Of a stretch of DNA of 64,000 bases, positions 45,519-51,889 are shown piece after piece. The notes beneath the pieces are model-generated. The model had not been told where the DNA came from and ran no database searches. It worked only from the letters and a program-made list of their open reading frames with translations. The DNA lies in the NCBI GenBank assembly GCA_040754075.1, contig JBFMDH010000029.1:1-64000 (forward strand). The letters are read 5' to 3'. Both the position numbers and the translations under genes were made by a program. Origin of the DNA: Acidobacteriota bacterium (lineage in GTDB: Bacteria > Acidobacteriota > Blastocatellia > UBA7656). The first letter of the stretch is position 1; every line of letters begins with the position of its first letter.

Positions 45519-45579
45519 ATAAATCTCTTCCCCGAATTTCTGCCTGCTGATTCGGTTTTACCTGACCTATGCAAGCGAG

Positions 45580-45756
45580 TTAAATTTTCCAAAGTAAAAT
45601 ACCCACCAGCAATAGGAGATAAAACCTGAGAATCAGGCGCACAGGCTCCTTTGGGTGAAGATTGGGCGACCTTGTCCAATGCTCCGATTTCGCGTCCAGG
45701 CTACCTGTAGTTACATTCTGCTGTTCTTTTACATCAAACAAATTTTCTTCATCCAT
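45580..45756 (-). CDS. 58-residue single-span membrane peptide
   Basis: The ATG at 45756 has a strong GGAGG seven bases upstream. The product begins with an acidic soluble segment (MDEENLFDVKEQQ) and ends with a C-terminal membrane span, RLILRFYLLLLVGILLWKI, preceded by basic residues; it is probably tail-anchored with the N-terminus inside. It is divergent from the four GG-leader peptides, with a shared 323-bp upstream region. No family is recognised. A role in export of, or protection against, those peptides would fit the position (inference only). Confidence 0.6.
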   Translation of the reverse strand: MDEENLFDVKEQQNVTTGSLDAKSEHWTRSPNLHPKEPVRLILRFYLLLLVGILLWKI

Positions 45757-46079
45757 ACCTTCGCCTCCATTAGTGAGAGCTTTGTCCTATATTGACAACA
45801 TAAAAAACGGCTTCAAAAAATCGCGTTTTATTTGCCAGGTGAGCGATTGGAGGTCTTACGGATTAGTTGATCAGGTCAATCGCTTATTGCGGCTTATATA
45901 TGGCTCACGGCGAGGCATCATAGCGTGAGAAAATGAATGTCATAATAAAGAGCTATCGAAGCGGTCTAATTTTTCCTGCCCGATGATAGTTTTTGTTGTC
46001 CATTTTCGCCTTAGCAGATGAGACGCACGAATGCCGTGCGACGTGAGTATTCGATTGGAAACAAGAAAAGGAGCAGAAA
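45757..46079. promoter_or_regulatory. Divergent region between membrane peptide and GG-leader peptides
   Basis: 323 bp that must hold the promoters of both transcripts. TTGACA at 45796-45801 is present, but no matching -10 box is seen at proper spacing. The only firm sites are the ribosome sites GGAGG before 45756 and AAGGAG before 46080. Confidence 0.35.
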
Positions 46080-46259
46080 ATGGCTACGAATGAAACGATT
46101 GAAATGGACGACCTGGAACCGGTTGGTGAGGTCAAGGGTGGCACAACCATCGCGTCCGTTACCGATTTAACCATAGACCCCTTTAACAGCAGCACCTCAA
46201 GTAGCAGCCGCCATCCATCTGGAATAAACGTCTGTTTGAGTGATGGTTCTGTACGTTAA
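46080..46259 (+). CDS. GG-leader peptide 1 (RiPP precursor-like, 59 residues)
   Basis: Start ATG with AAGGAG six bases upstream. The leader of 21 residues is acidic and ends MDDLEPVGEVKGG. The core is threonine/serine-rich: TTIASVTDLTIDPFNSST, then a serine run, with a single cysteine near residue 52. The leader matches the three peptides downstream, which identifies the four as a family. With one cysteine it cannot form several lanthionine rings. It is the first gene of the peptide operon; a weak hairpin (CCCGC/GCGGG) lies between it and peptide 2. Confidence 0.65.
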   Translation: MATNETIEMDDLEPVGEVKGGTTIASVTDLTIDPFNSSTSSSSRHPSGINVCLSDGSVR

Positions 46260-46328
46260 GGCAAAGCGTATAACCCCCGCTTTTCGTGATGAGGGGCGGG
46301 TTTATTTAATTTAGAGGAGAAACTAATA

Positions 46329-46532
46329 ATGAAAATGACTGAACAGAACAAACAAGACATTAACCATGAAAATGGGCTTAGTGACCTGGAGCCGATAGCC
46401 AATGTAAAAGGCGGGAACACAACCTGGACGGGAAGCGTCACCCTTAACGCAAACACCGCCGTTGGTGTCACCTATACCAGTAGAGAATCAACTTTAACCT
46501 ATAGTGGAGAGTCAGGTGGAATAAACGAGTGA
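46329..46532 (+). CDS. GG-leader peptide 2 (RiPP precursor-like, 67 residues)
   Basis: Start ATG with GAGGAGA nine bases upstream. The leader is about 29 residues, ending LSDLEPIANVKGG. The core begins NTTWTGSVTLNANT and contains many threonines and serines but no cysteine. That opening is shared with the core of peptide 4. The alternating pattern suggests beta-strand formation. Modification, if any, is unknown, since no modifying enzyme is adjacent. Confidence 0.65.
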   Translation: MKMTEQNKQDINHENGLSDLEPIANVKGGNTTWTGSVTLNANTAVGVTYTSRESTLTYSGESGGINE

Positions 46533-46624
46533 GCGTTTTCGCCGCCAACTTACGCCTGAACAGGTGAGCGCCAGTGAGGCGCTCAAGCGATGAACAGCTT
46601 ATCAATGAAAAGGAGACAACCGTG

Positions 46625-46780
46625 ATGAACAAGCAAGACAAACAAGAGCCAGACAACCACCAATCGGTGATTGAGGATTTGACCCTCAGCGAAGACCAGG
46701 CAGCAGAACTCAAAGGCGGCCCGGTCGACCATACCATTGAGGTCTACTTTCACGTGATTGATGCAACTCGCAATCGGTAA
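46625..46780 (+). CDS. GG-leader peptide 3 (RiPP precursor-like, 51 residues)
   Basis: Start ATG at 46625 (GTG at 46622 is an alternative) with AGGAG upstream. The leader is 32 residues, with VIEDLTLSEDQAAELKGG at its end. The core of 19 residues, PVDHTIEVYFHVIDATRNR, has no cysteine and is more charged and aromatic than the others. The leader match to peptide 4 (VIEDL...KGGP) is the strongest in the set. Confidence 0.65.
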   Translation: MNKQDKQEPDNHQSVIEDLTLSEDQAAELKGGPVDHTIEVYFHVIDATRNR

Positions 46781-46800
46781 ATAAAAAGGAGAGTGAATCA

Positions 46801-46944
46801 ATGAATCAACCAGAAAACGATAACTCGACGGTCATCGAAGACCTGCCGGTTGATGAGGCGCGGCAGGATCATGTCAAAGGCGGTCCCACTAACACGTATA
46901 CAGGAGTGACGACCATAAACGCCGGAACCTTGACCATCAGATAG
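46801..46944 (+). CDS. GG-leader peptide 4 (RiPP precursor-like, 47 residues)
   Basis: Start ATG with AAAGGAG upstream. The leader is 28 residues, with VIEDLPVDEARQDHVKGG at its end. The 19-residue core, PTNTYTGVTTINAGTLTIR, lacks cysteine and shares NT-[WY]TG-T-NA-T with peptide 2. It is the last gene before a strong terminator at 47004-47034, so the four peptides form one transcript. Confidence 0.65.
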   Translation: MNQPENDNSTVIEDLPVDEARQDHVKGGPTNTYTGVTTINAGTLTIR

Positions 46945-47003
46945 GCAGCGACCATTTGGACGCGCCCCGGATGAGCAGTCCAGGCGAGCCGAATATCTAC
47001 CAC

Positions 47004-47034
47004 CACCGGCTGGTTATCAGATGACCAGCCGGTG
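47004..47034 (+). terminator. Rho-independent terminator of the peptide operon
   Basis: CACCGGCTGGT at 47004-47014 pairs perfectly with ACCAGCCGGTG at 47024-47034 (11-bp stem, nine-base loop), followed by CTCTATTTTA. It lies 60 bases after the stop of peptide 4. Confidence 0.8.
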
Positions 47035-47096
47035 CTCTATTTTACTGGCGACTTACCGGATGGCTTTGAACAGGTCTTTAACTTCTGCGAAGGTGA

Positions 47097-47420
47097 AATC
47101 CGTTTACCAATCCTGAAACCGGCAAGAAGTATGTAAGCATTTTGCGCGCGTGGGCTGTAGTCTGCCGGCTCGCCAAGCTAAGCGACCTGCACGTTCACAA
47201 CCTGCGCCATACCTTCGGCACCCTAGCGATTGAAAATGGCGCGACCTTACCGGAGATAAAAGAAGTGATGGGGCATAAATCCATCACCTCAACTGAAGGT
47301 TATGTTCACGCCACGGAAGCTGGTAAAAACCGCGCGGTTGAGGCGGTTTTACGAAAGCCCGGTCACATTACGGTCACACGGGAAGAAATAGAGAAACGAT
47401 TGAAGATTGTAGATGGTTGA
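47097..47420 (+). pseudogene. Tyrosine recombinase (phage-type integrase) C-terminal remnant
   Basis: The surviving frame begins after a stop near 47096 with FTNPETGKKYVSILRAWAVV and contains the catalytic HNLRHTF (H and second R), MGHKS and the tyrosine in TEGYVH. The N-terminal DNA-binding domain and the first catalytic arginine are missing, so it is a broken gene. An internal ATG at 47142 could start a 92-residue product, but it would not be a working recombinase. It ends 10 bases before the tRNA 3'-end fragment at 47431, the usual neighbourhood of an integrase and its attachment site. Confidence 0.8.
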
Positions 47421-47739
47421 AAAGAAAATGACCGGGAGGCACGGACTCGAACCCCGACAGGCGGATTCAGAGGCTGTTCCAGCCTTCTTTTCCTATTATC
47501 AATGAGTTCTATTCAATGCTTACCTGTTTGATGTTGTTAAGCACTTAAATCGCTCTCCTTTGCTTGAGCGCATTCCAGTTTCACTGTGTATCGCTGCCTT
47601 GGTGCACAAATGGAGCCGGTTTCCAACCCGCGTAGAAATGGTCAAGCATTCCCGTAACCTTTGCCGGAAGGGTCTGGACGCTTGCAGAACAAGCGGACAA
47701 GGTCATTGCAAACAGGACTTGCGCAACTTTAGACAAAGC
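47421..47739. other. Intergenic region holding the tRNA fragment
   Basis: 319 bp. The left end carries the tRNA-like attachment fragment (47431-47472) and a short perfect hairpin AGGCTG-TTC-CAGCCT at 47471-47485. The rest, up to the end of the DsbA-like gene, holds no gene I can defend. Confidence 0.45.
47431..47472 (-). repeat. tRNA-Gln 3'-end fragment (probable att site)
   Basis: These 42 bases match the 3' part of the intact tRNA-Gln at 55311-55352 at 37 of 42 positions, in the same orientation. The variable loop, T-arm and acceptor end are present; the 5' half is missing, so it is not a functional tRNA. A partial tRNA next to an integrase remnant is the classical sign of an integrated element, here one spanning or bordering 47.4-55.3 kb. 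Confidence 0.75.
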
Positions 47740-48567
47740 TTAATTAGCTCCTTTAGTAGGTGCTCGACTGTTCTCAATCTCGCTGCTTGTCGATTTTGCG
47801 CGTTCAGCTTTTATCAGCCGGGCAAGTGAATCAGAATCCAGGGCGCCAGGTATTAACTGGTCGCCGACGAGATAAGTCGGCGTCCCATTTATATTGAGCA
47901 ACTCGGCTAAGCGGATATTGCGCTCGAGCGCCGCGCTGATCTTTGGATCGGACATATCCTTTTGCAGTTTGGCATAGTCGAGGTTGAGACCTTCAGAGAC
48001 AGCTTTGATCAGGTCTTCGCCAGCGCCGGCAGCAGCAAGCAGCGCCTGGTGAAATTCGGCATATTTACCTTGCCGGCTGGCTGCGAGCGCGGCGCGGGCG
48101 GCGCTCAGAGACTGAGCGCCAAGGATCGGAAATTCCTTATAGACGATCCGCAGCGAGCTATCGTTTGCCAACAAAGTCTGCAAACCTGGCATTGTCTTTT
48201 TACAGTAGCCGCAAAAATAGTCGAAGAATACAACAACCGTTACGTCGCCCTTCGCATTGCCGGTGACCGGCGAATCTGCGTCCGAGTAGATTTCTGATCG
48301 AAGCAGCTTCATATTCGCTGCCGTCGTCTCTCTCTTCTGCTTTTCTTCCTGTGCCTGCAATGCCATCATCGCCTCGCGGACGACTAAGGGATTCTTGATA
48401 AGGTATTCACGGACAACATTCTCAATCGCCTCGCGCTCCGGTTTTGAGATTTCACCGGTCTTCGCAGGAACCTTCGTCTTCCGCTTTACCTGTGCCGTCG
48501 TGTTCGTGGCACTTACAATAGCGATGATTGTTGCGGTGATAATAAGACTAAGAAATCTTTTGTTCAT
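47740..48567 (-). CDS. DsbA/ScsC-like thiol-disulphide oxidoreductase
   Basis: 275 residues. The start has GAGGG upstream, followed by a signal peptide of about 25 residues. A charged helical stalk covers about 40-90, comparable to the oligomerising N-terminus of ScsC-type proteins. The thioredoxin-fold domain has the CGYC active site at 119-122 (FFDYFCGYCKKTMPG) and a cis-proline loop NGTPTYLVG near 227-235. It acts in the periplasm on protein thiols, as oxidase or isomerase. It lies 65 bases after the cysteine-containing secreted protein gene on the same strand, which may be its substrate (inference). Confidence 0.87.
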   Translation of the reverse strand: MNKRFLSLIITATIIAIVSATNTTAQVKRKTKVPAKTGEISKPEREAIENVVREYLIKNPLVVREAMMALQAQEEKQKRETTAANMKLLRSEIYSDADSPVTGNAKGDVTVVVFFDYFCGYCKKTMPGLQTLLANDSSLRIVYKEFPILGAQSLSAARAALAASRQGKYAEFHQALLAAAGAGEDLIKAVSEGLNLDYAKLQKDMSDPKISAALERNIRLAELLNINGTPTYLVGDQLIPGALDSDSLARLIKAERAKSTSSEIENSRAPTKGAN

Positions 48568-48632
48568 GATAATCCCTCAAAGTGAAATAGGACGCTTCGG
48601 TCGTTTATTGCCGAAGCGTCCTATGAAAGATT

Positions 48633-50693
48633 CTAGTAGTTGTAATGAAGAGTTACTTTAGGAAAAGGAACGTCGCTAGGACAAACAGGATGGTAGTAGG
48701 CATTTTCAAGGTCAACGATACCGATTGGATCGATCAGACCAACCAAAGTGGCGATGTTCTTGAAGGTAGCCTGAAAATTCGTAGTCGATAAGAGCGCCAG
48801 ATGAACTTGAGCGTATCTCCTTTTGATGTAGTAGCCGGCGATACGGCCAAACCGCTTATCGACCTCAGCCTCGATCTCAGGGCTGGTGATCAGGTCAAAA
48901 TTTGACGCTGCCAGTTTTTCATACAACTCCATTTGCGCCCTGATCGTCGTGATCGCGGTTTGCGCCTTTTGATAGTTCTCAACATAGGTCTTAACTGTGT
49001 CGATAACTTTCTCCAGTTTAGAAACCTTCTCGGCTTTCGCAGCCACGGAACCCAACTTTGATAAGGTCCCAAAAACTGAAGTCACAAATGAAACCGGCGC
49101 GGTCAATTGATCTTTCACAGTCGACAGACAAGTGTCGTTGTCTTTCGCACAAGCGAATAGAGAACACTGAACCGGGCGACTGCTGGGACAGGTCTGGTAG
49201 CAGGTGAACCGATCGGCTCGGCCATTAAAGTCTGGCGGGCATTTCGGTCTACATTGCGCCTCTTCCCGCACGTAGCCGATTGGGCAAGTGTTCGTACTCT
49301 CAAAGGGCACCGGGCCGCCGCGCGCCTTTGCTTGCACCCAGCAAAACGGCAAGCGATCGGCGGCGACTTTATCGGCAATCCACTTCAGGACGTCGTGGTA
49401 ACCATTTTCGTCGAGTGGAGGGCTGTCACGCAGAAGCGTTTCACCCTCACTGAAGGTTTGCCCCTTAGGGGTGATACTCACGACATCGGCATCTTCGCCC
49501 AACCGGACTGCCGGCGGCGTAAAGGAAGCGGCATTACATCTCGACAGCGCTTCAGAATGCGAGACCACCGGCTTATCGCCAGTGCCTACGCTGTTTGTCG
49601 CATCGATGTAACACTCGACTGTCCGCAAAGGAACTTTCGTTCCCTGGCAGAGTGTCGAGAGGTCTGCATCGGCCCACTGAGTTTGCGGGTTGGAATTGGC
49701 ATCATAGCCGATAACCACATGGTTCTGCGTCAGGTTGACGCAACGCATTTCGTTGGCGTTGAAATTGGCGAAGAAAGTCTTGGGTTTGAGGGTTAGAGGT
49801 CCACTACCGTAAGTGTCAGGAAATGTCCGTGCTGCCTTCACCGCACTTTCCCGCACCCAGCTCCCGTTGTCAAATTGAATCTTCGTCGCGTTTTCTATGA
49901 CCTCTCCTGCGAGCGAGAGGCCGACAAATCGAGTTCCCTTTATCGTCCCGCTGTATCGATGACTTGGAATCTGGTCCCTTATAGTAATGGTCAAGTTGTT
50001 TCCGTTTTGGGTGATCGTATACCTGCTATCGCCTGGGCGGCCCGCCTGATCGACGGGGATCCAGGTGCCACTGAGATCGAGAATCACTTCAGGTTTATTT
50101 GTGGCCACCCGTATCCAGAAGTATCCGTTGGACCAATTGATCCGACTGCCATCAGCAGTCGGCGTTCCGGTTAGCCCATCAGAAGTCTTGAAACGGTCGC
50201 CTACATAGACGGCGGTCGATTTGACACCGTGGCCATTGTCGATCGAAAGATTGAATCCGTCCTGCGCGATCGAGGCGAGGCCAGCGATTGGCAGGCTCTT
50301 ATCGTCGAACATCATCCATTTGTAATTCAAATCTGGAGTTGCTCCGAAGACGGTTTGTCTAACCCAAAAGTAGCGGGCCGGCTTCGTCCAGTCTATTCGC
50401 GTGCCGTCGGGCGTGACCGTTCCACTCATTCCGTCGGACGTCGTAAACGTCCTGCCAGTCAGAACGGCGGTTGATTTCGTGCCATAGCCGTTATCAAGAG
50501 AGAGATTCGCGCCGTTTTGCTTGATCACGGCTGATTTGTCGAATTGAACAGCCTTGTCGTTATACATTACCCAGGTTCCGCTGAGATCGGGCGTTTGAGC
50601 GCTTGCACCGACCGCGAAAATCGGTAAAGCAAGCAAGAGCAGCGCTAATCTGAAAATGCCGACTGATACGCTATTCGGGTTTATCGGGTTCAT
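48633..50693 (-). CDS. Secreted protein with three beta repeats, a cysteine-rich centre and a helical tail
   Basis: 686 residues. Start ATG with AGGA upstream, then a signal peptide cut near residue 32 (SAQTP). Two clear and one diverged beta repeat of about 75-90 residues follow (LSGTWVMYNDK, LNYKWMMFDDK, LSGTWIPVDQ), each with an NLSIDNG-type strand. A cysteine-rich stretch lies near 465-530 (CPIGYVREEAQCRPKCPP), then a helical tail at about 540-640. I know no family for the whole. The neighbouring DsbA-like enzyme may form its disulphides. It is probably periplasmic or extracellular; the role is unknown. Confidence 0.65.
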   Translation of the reverse strand: MNPINPNSVSVGIFRLALLLLALPIFAVGASAQTPDLSGTWVMYNDKAVQFDKSAVIKQNGANLSLDNGYGTKSTAVLTGRTFTTSDGMSGTVTPDGTRIDWTKPARYFWVRQTVFGATPDLNYKWMMFDDKSLPIAGLASIAQDGFNLSIDNGHGVKSTAVYVGDRFKTSDGLTGTPTADGSRINWSNGYFWIRVATNKPEVILDLSGTWIPVDQAGRPGDSRYTITQNGNNLTITIRDQIPSHRYSGTIKGTRFVGLSLAGEVIENATKIQFDNGSWVRESAVKAARTFPDTYGSGPLTLKPKTFFANFNANEMRCVNLTQNHVVIGYDANSNPQTQWADADLSTLCQGTKVPLRTVECYIDATNSVGTGDKPVVSHSEALSRCNAASFTPPAVRLGEDADVVSITPKGQTFSEGETLLRDSPPLDENGYHDVLKWIADKVAADRLPFCWVQAKARGGPVPFESTNTCPIGYVREEAQCRPKCPPDFNGRADRFTCYQTCPSSRPVQCSLFACAKDNDTCLSTVKDQLTAPVSFVTSVFGTLSKLGSVAAKAEKVSKLEKVIDTVKTYVENYQKAQTAITTIRAQMELYEKLAASNFDLITSPEIEAEVDKRFGRIAGYYIKRRYAQVHLALLSTTNFQATFKNIATLVGLIDPIGIVDLENAYYHPVCPSDVPFPKVTLHYNY

Positions 50694-50716
50694 GAGGTTT
50701 GTCCTTTCTAAATATC

Positions 50717-51079
50717 TTAAGGTTTCAATTCATCAACAAGAATGGTTTCCATCTCGAATAAGTTGCTCTTGGTCACGAAACCGCTGGCGCCCGCGGCGAA
50801 GGCGGCGTCGCGAAGTTCTTCCTCGTTGAAGGCCGTGACCATGCAGATATTGGCTCTGGGAAATTCCGCGAGAATCTCGCGGATCGCGGCGATCCCGTCT
50901 TTATGAGGCATTTGCCAATCCATCAAGACCCAATCGGGGAGATGCTTTCGGTAGAGCGCAACCGCTTTACCGCCATCACCACATTCAAAAACCTCATCAA
51001 CCGAGAGCGGTAAAAAACTCCGCAAAAGCAGGCGGATTTGCTGGCTGTCATCCACGATTAACACTTTCATTTGTGCCAT
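50717..51079 (-). CDS. Single-domain response-regulator receiver
   Basis: 120 residues, only a CheY-like domain: acidic D10-D11, phospho-acceptor D54 in LMDWQMP, the threonine in MVTAFN, and lysine in FVTKSN. There is no output domain. It sits between the kinase-regulator pair upstream and the secreted protein downstream on the same strand. A 13-bp-stem hairpin (51147-51179) separates it from the regulator gene, so it may be read at a lower level or on its own. It may accept phosphate from the neighbouring kinase (inference). Confidence 0.83.
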   Translation of the reverse strand: MAQMKVLIVDDSQQIRLLLRSFLPLSVDEVFECGDGGKAVALYRKHLPDWVLMDWQMPHKDGIAAIREILAEFPRANICMVTAFNEEELRDAAFAAGASGFVTKSNLFEMETILVDELKP

Positions 51080-51146
51080 ACCAAAAACGAGCGTTGCCGT
51101 AATTTCGGTTAGTAAAGATAGGTTGGAACGAAGGGAGTTGGAATAG

Positions 51147-51179
51147 GTAGTTCCACGTAAAAAGCCTACGTGGAACTAC
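51147..51179. repeat. Perfect 13-bp inverted repeat (GTAGTTCCACGTA)
   Basis: GTAGTTCCACGTA at 51147-51159 is exactly complementary to TACGTGGAACTAC at 51167-51179, with a seven-base loop. It is 44 bases after the NarL-type regulator stop and 67 bases before the receiver gene start on the leftward strand. No U-run follows. It could be an intergenic repeat, an operator or a processing hairpin. Confidence 0.7.
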
Positions 51180-51223
51180 GTATTTCGACGGGAGGTGTTG
51201 GATTTGGGGTTTGGCTTGGTCGC

Positions 51224-51880
51224 TTAGAACAATTCGGATTTATGCTGTAGGGCGAATTTGAAAAGCGCATGACTGCCGTGAAGATCGAGTTTTTCGCAGA
51301 TATTCGAGCGGTGCTTTTCGACGGTTCGCGGACTGATGAAAAGCTGTTCGCCGATTTCTCTGGTCGTTAAGTTTTCGGCGATTAGTTTAAGAATACGGCG
51401 TTCGGTTTGCGTCAGGTCACCAATTGACGGCTGTTTTTCGGTGAGTTGAAGGTTGCGCCGACTCCGGTTGATGAGAAACGAAGTCAATGCGTGGCTCGTG
51501 AAATGATTTTTTGACGCGACCGCTTTGATACATTCGACAATCTCGCTCAAGGCACTATCTTTCAGGACAAAGCCTTTCGCCCCGAGGTCAATCGCTTCGT
51601 TAAATAAATCTTCGTCGCGATGCATGGTCAGAAAAATAATTTCCGTTGTGAGTTTTTTCGCTTTGATCTCACGCGCCGCTTCAAAACCGTTCATCACGGG
51701 CATATCAACATCGAGAATGGTAATCTGCGGAGCAAATTTTTCGATGGCTTCGAGGGCTTCCTGCCCGTTTTTGACCTCAGCCAAAACCATAAATTTACTC
51801 TCTTCTTCAATGGTTTCCCGCAGACCTTTCCGCACAATCGGATGGTCGTCGGCAATGAGGATGGTAATCTCGTTGTTCAT
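51224..51880 (-). CDS. NarL/LuxR-type response regulator
   Basis: 218 residues. A receiver domain at 1-120 has acidic D11-D12 and phospho-acceptor D57 (ILDVDMP). A LuxR-type helix-turn-helix at about 150-205 reads LTQTERRILKLIAENLTTRE then SPRTVEKHRSNI. It starts nine bases after the sensor-kinase stop with no strong ribosome site, so its translation is probably coupled to the kinase. The pair is a complete two-component system. Targets are unknown; the receiver gene and secreted-protein genes downstream are candidates. Confidence 0.9.
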   Translation of the reverse strand: MNNEITILIADDHPIVRKGLRETIEEESKFMVLAEVKNGQEALEAIEKFAPQITILDVDMPVMNGFEAAREIKAKKLTTEIIFLTMHRDEDLFNEAIDLGAKGFVLKDSALSEIVECIKAVASKNHFTSHALTSFLINRSRRNLQLTEKQPSIGDLTQTERRILKLIAENLTTREIGEQLFISPRTVEKHRSNICEKLDLHGSHALFKFALQHKSELF

Positions 51881-51889
51881 CGTTTTTTA

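Noticed and set aside
45380-45679. Leftward 99-codon frame near the end of the protease gene
   Set aside because: It overlaps the well-supported 58-residue membrane gene in another frame and has no ribosome site.
46270-46312. Terminator between peptide 1 and peptide 2
   Set aside because: The best stem is only five base pairs (CCCGC/GCGGG) with a long loop; it may weaken read-through but does not separate the genes convincingly.
46080-46944. Reading the peptide array as a lanthipeptide cluster
   Set aside because: The cores contain only one cysteine in total and no lanthionine synthetase is nearby.
47431-47505. A second complete tRNA gene
   Set aside because: Only the 3' part is present; no partner for the acceptor stem or a D-arm exists at the required distance.
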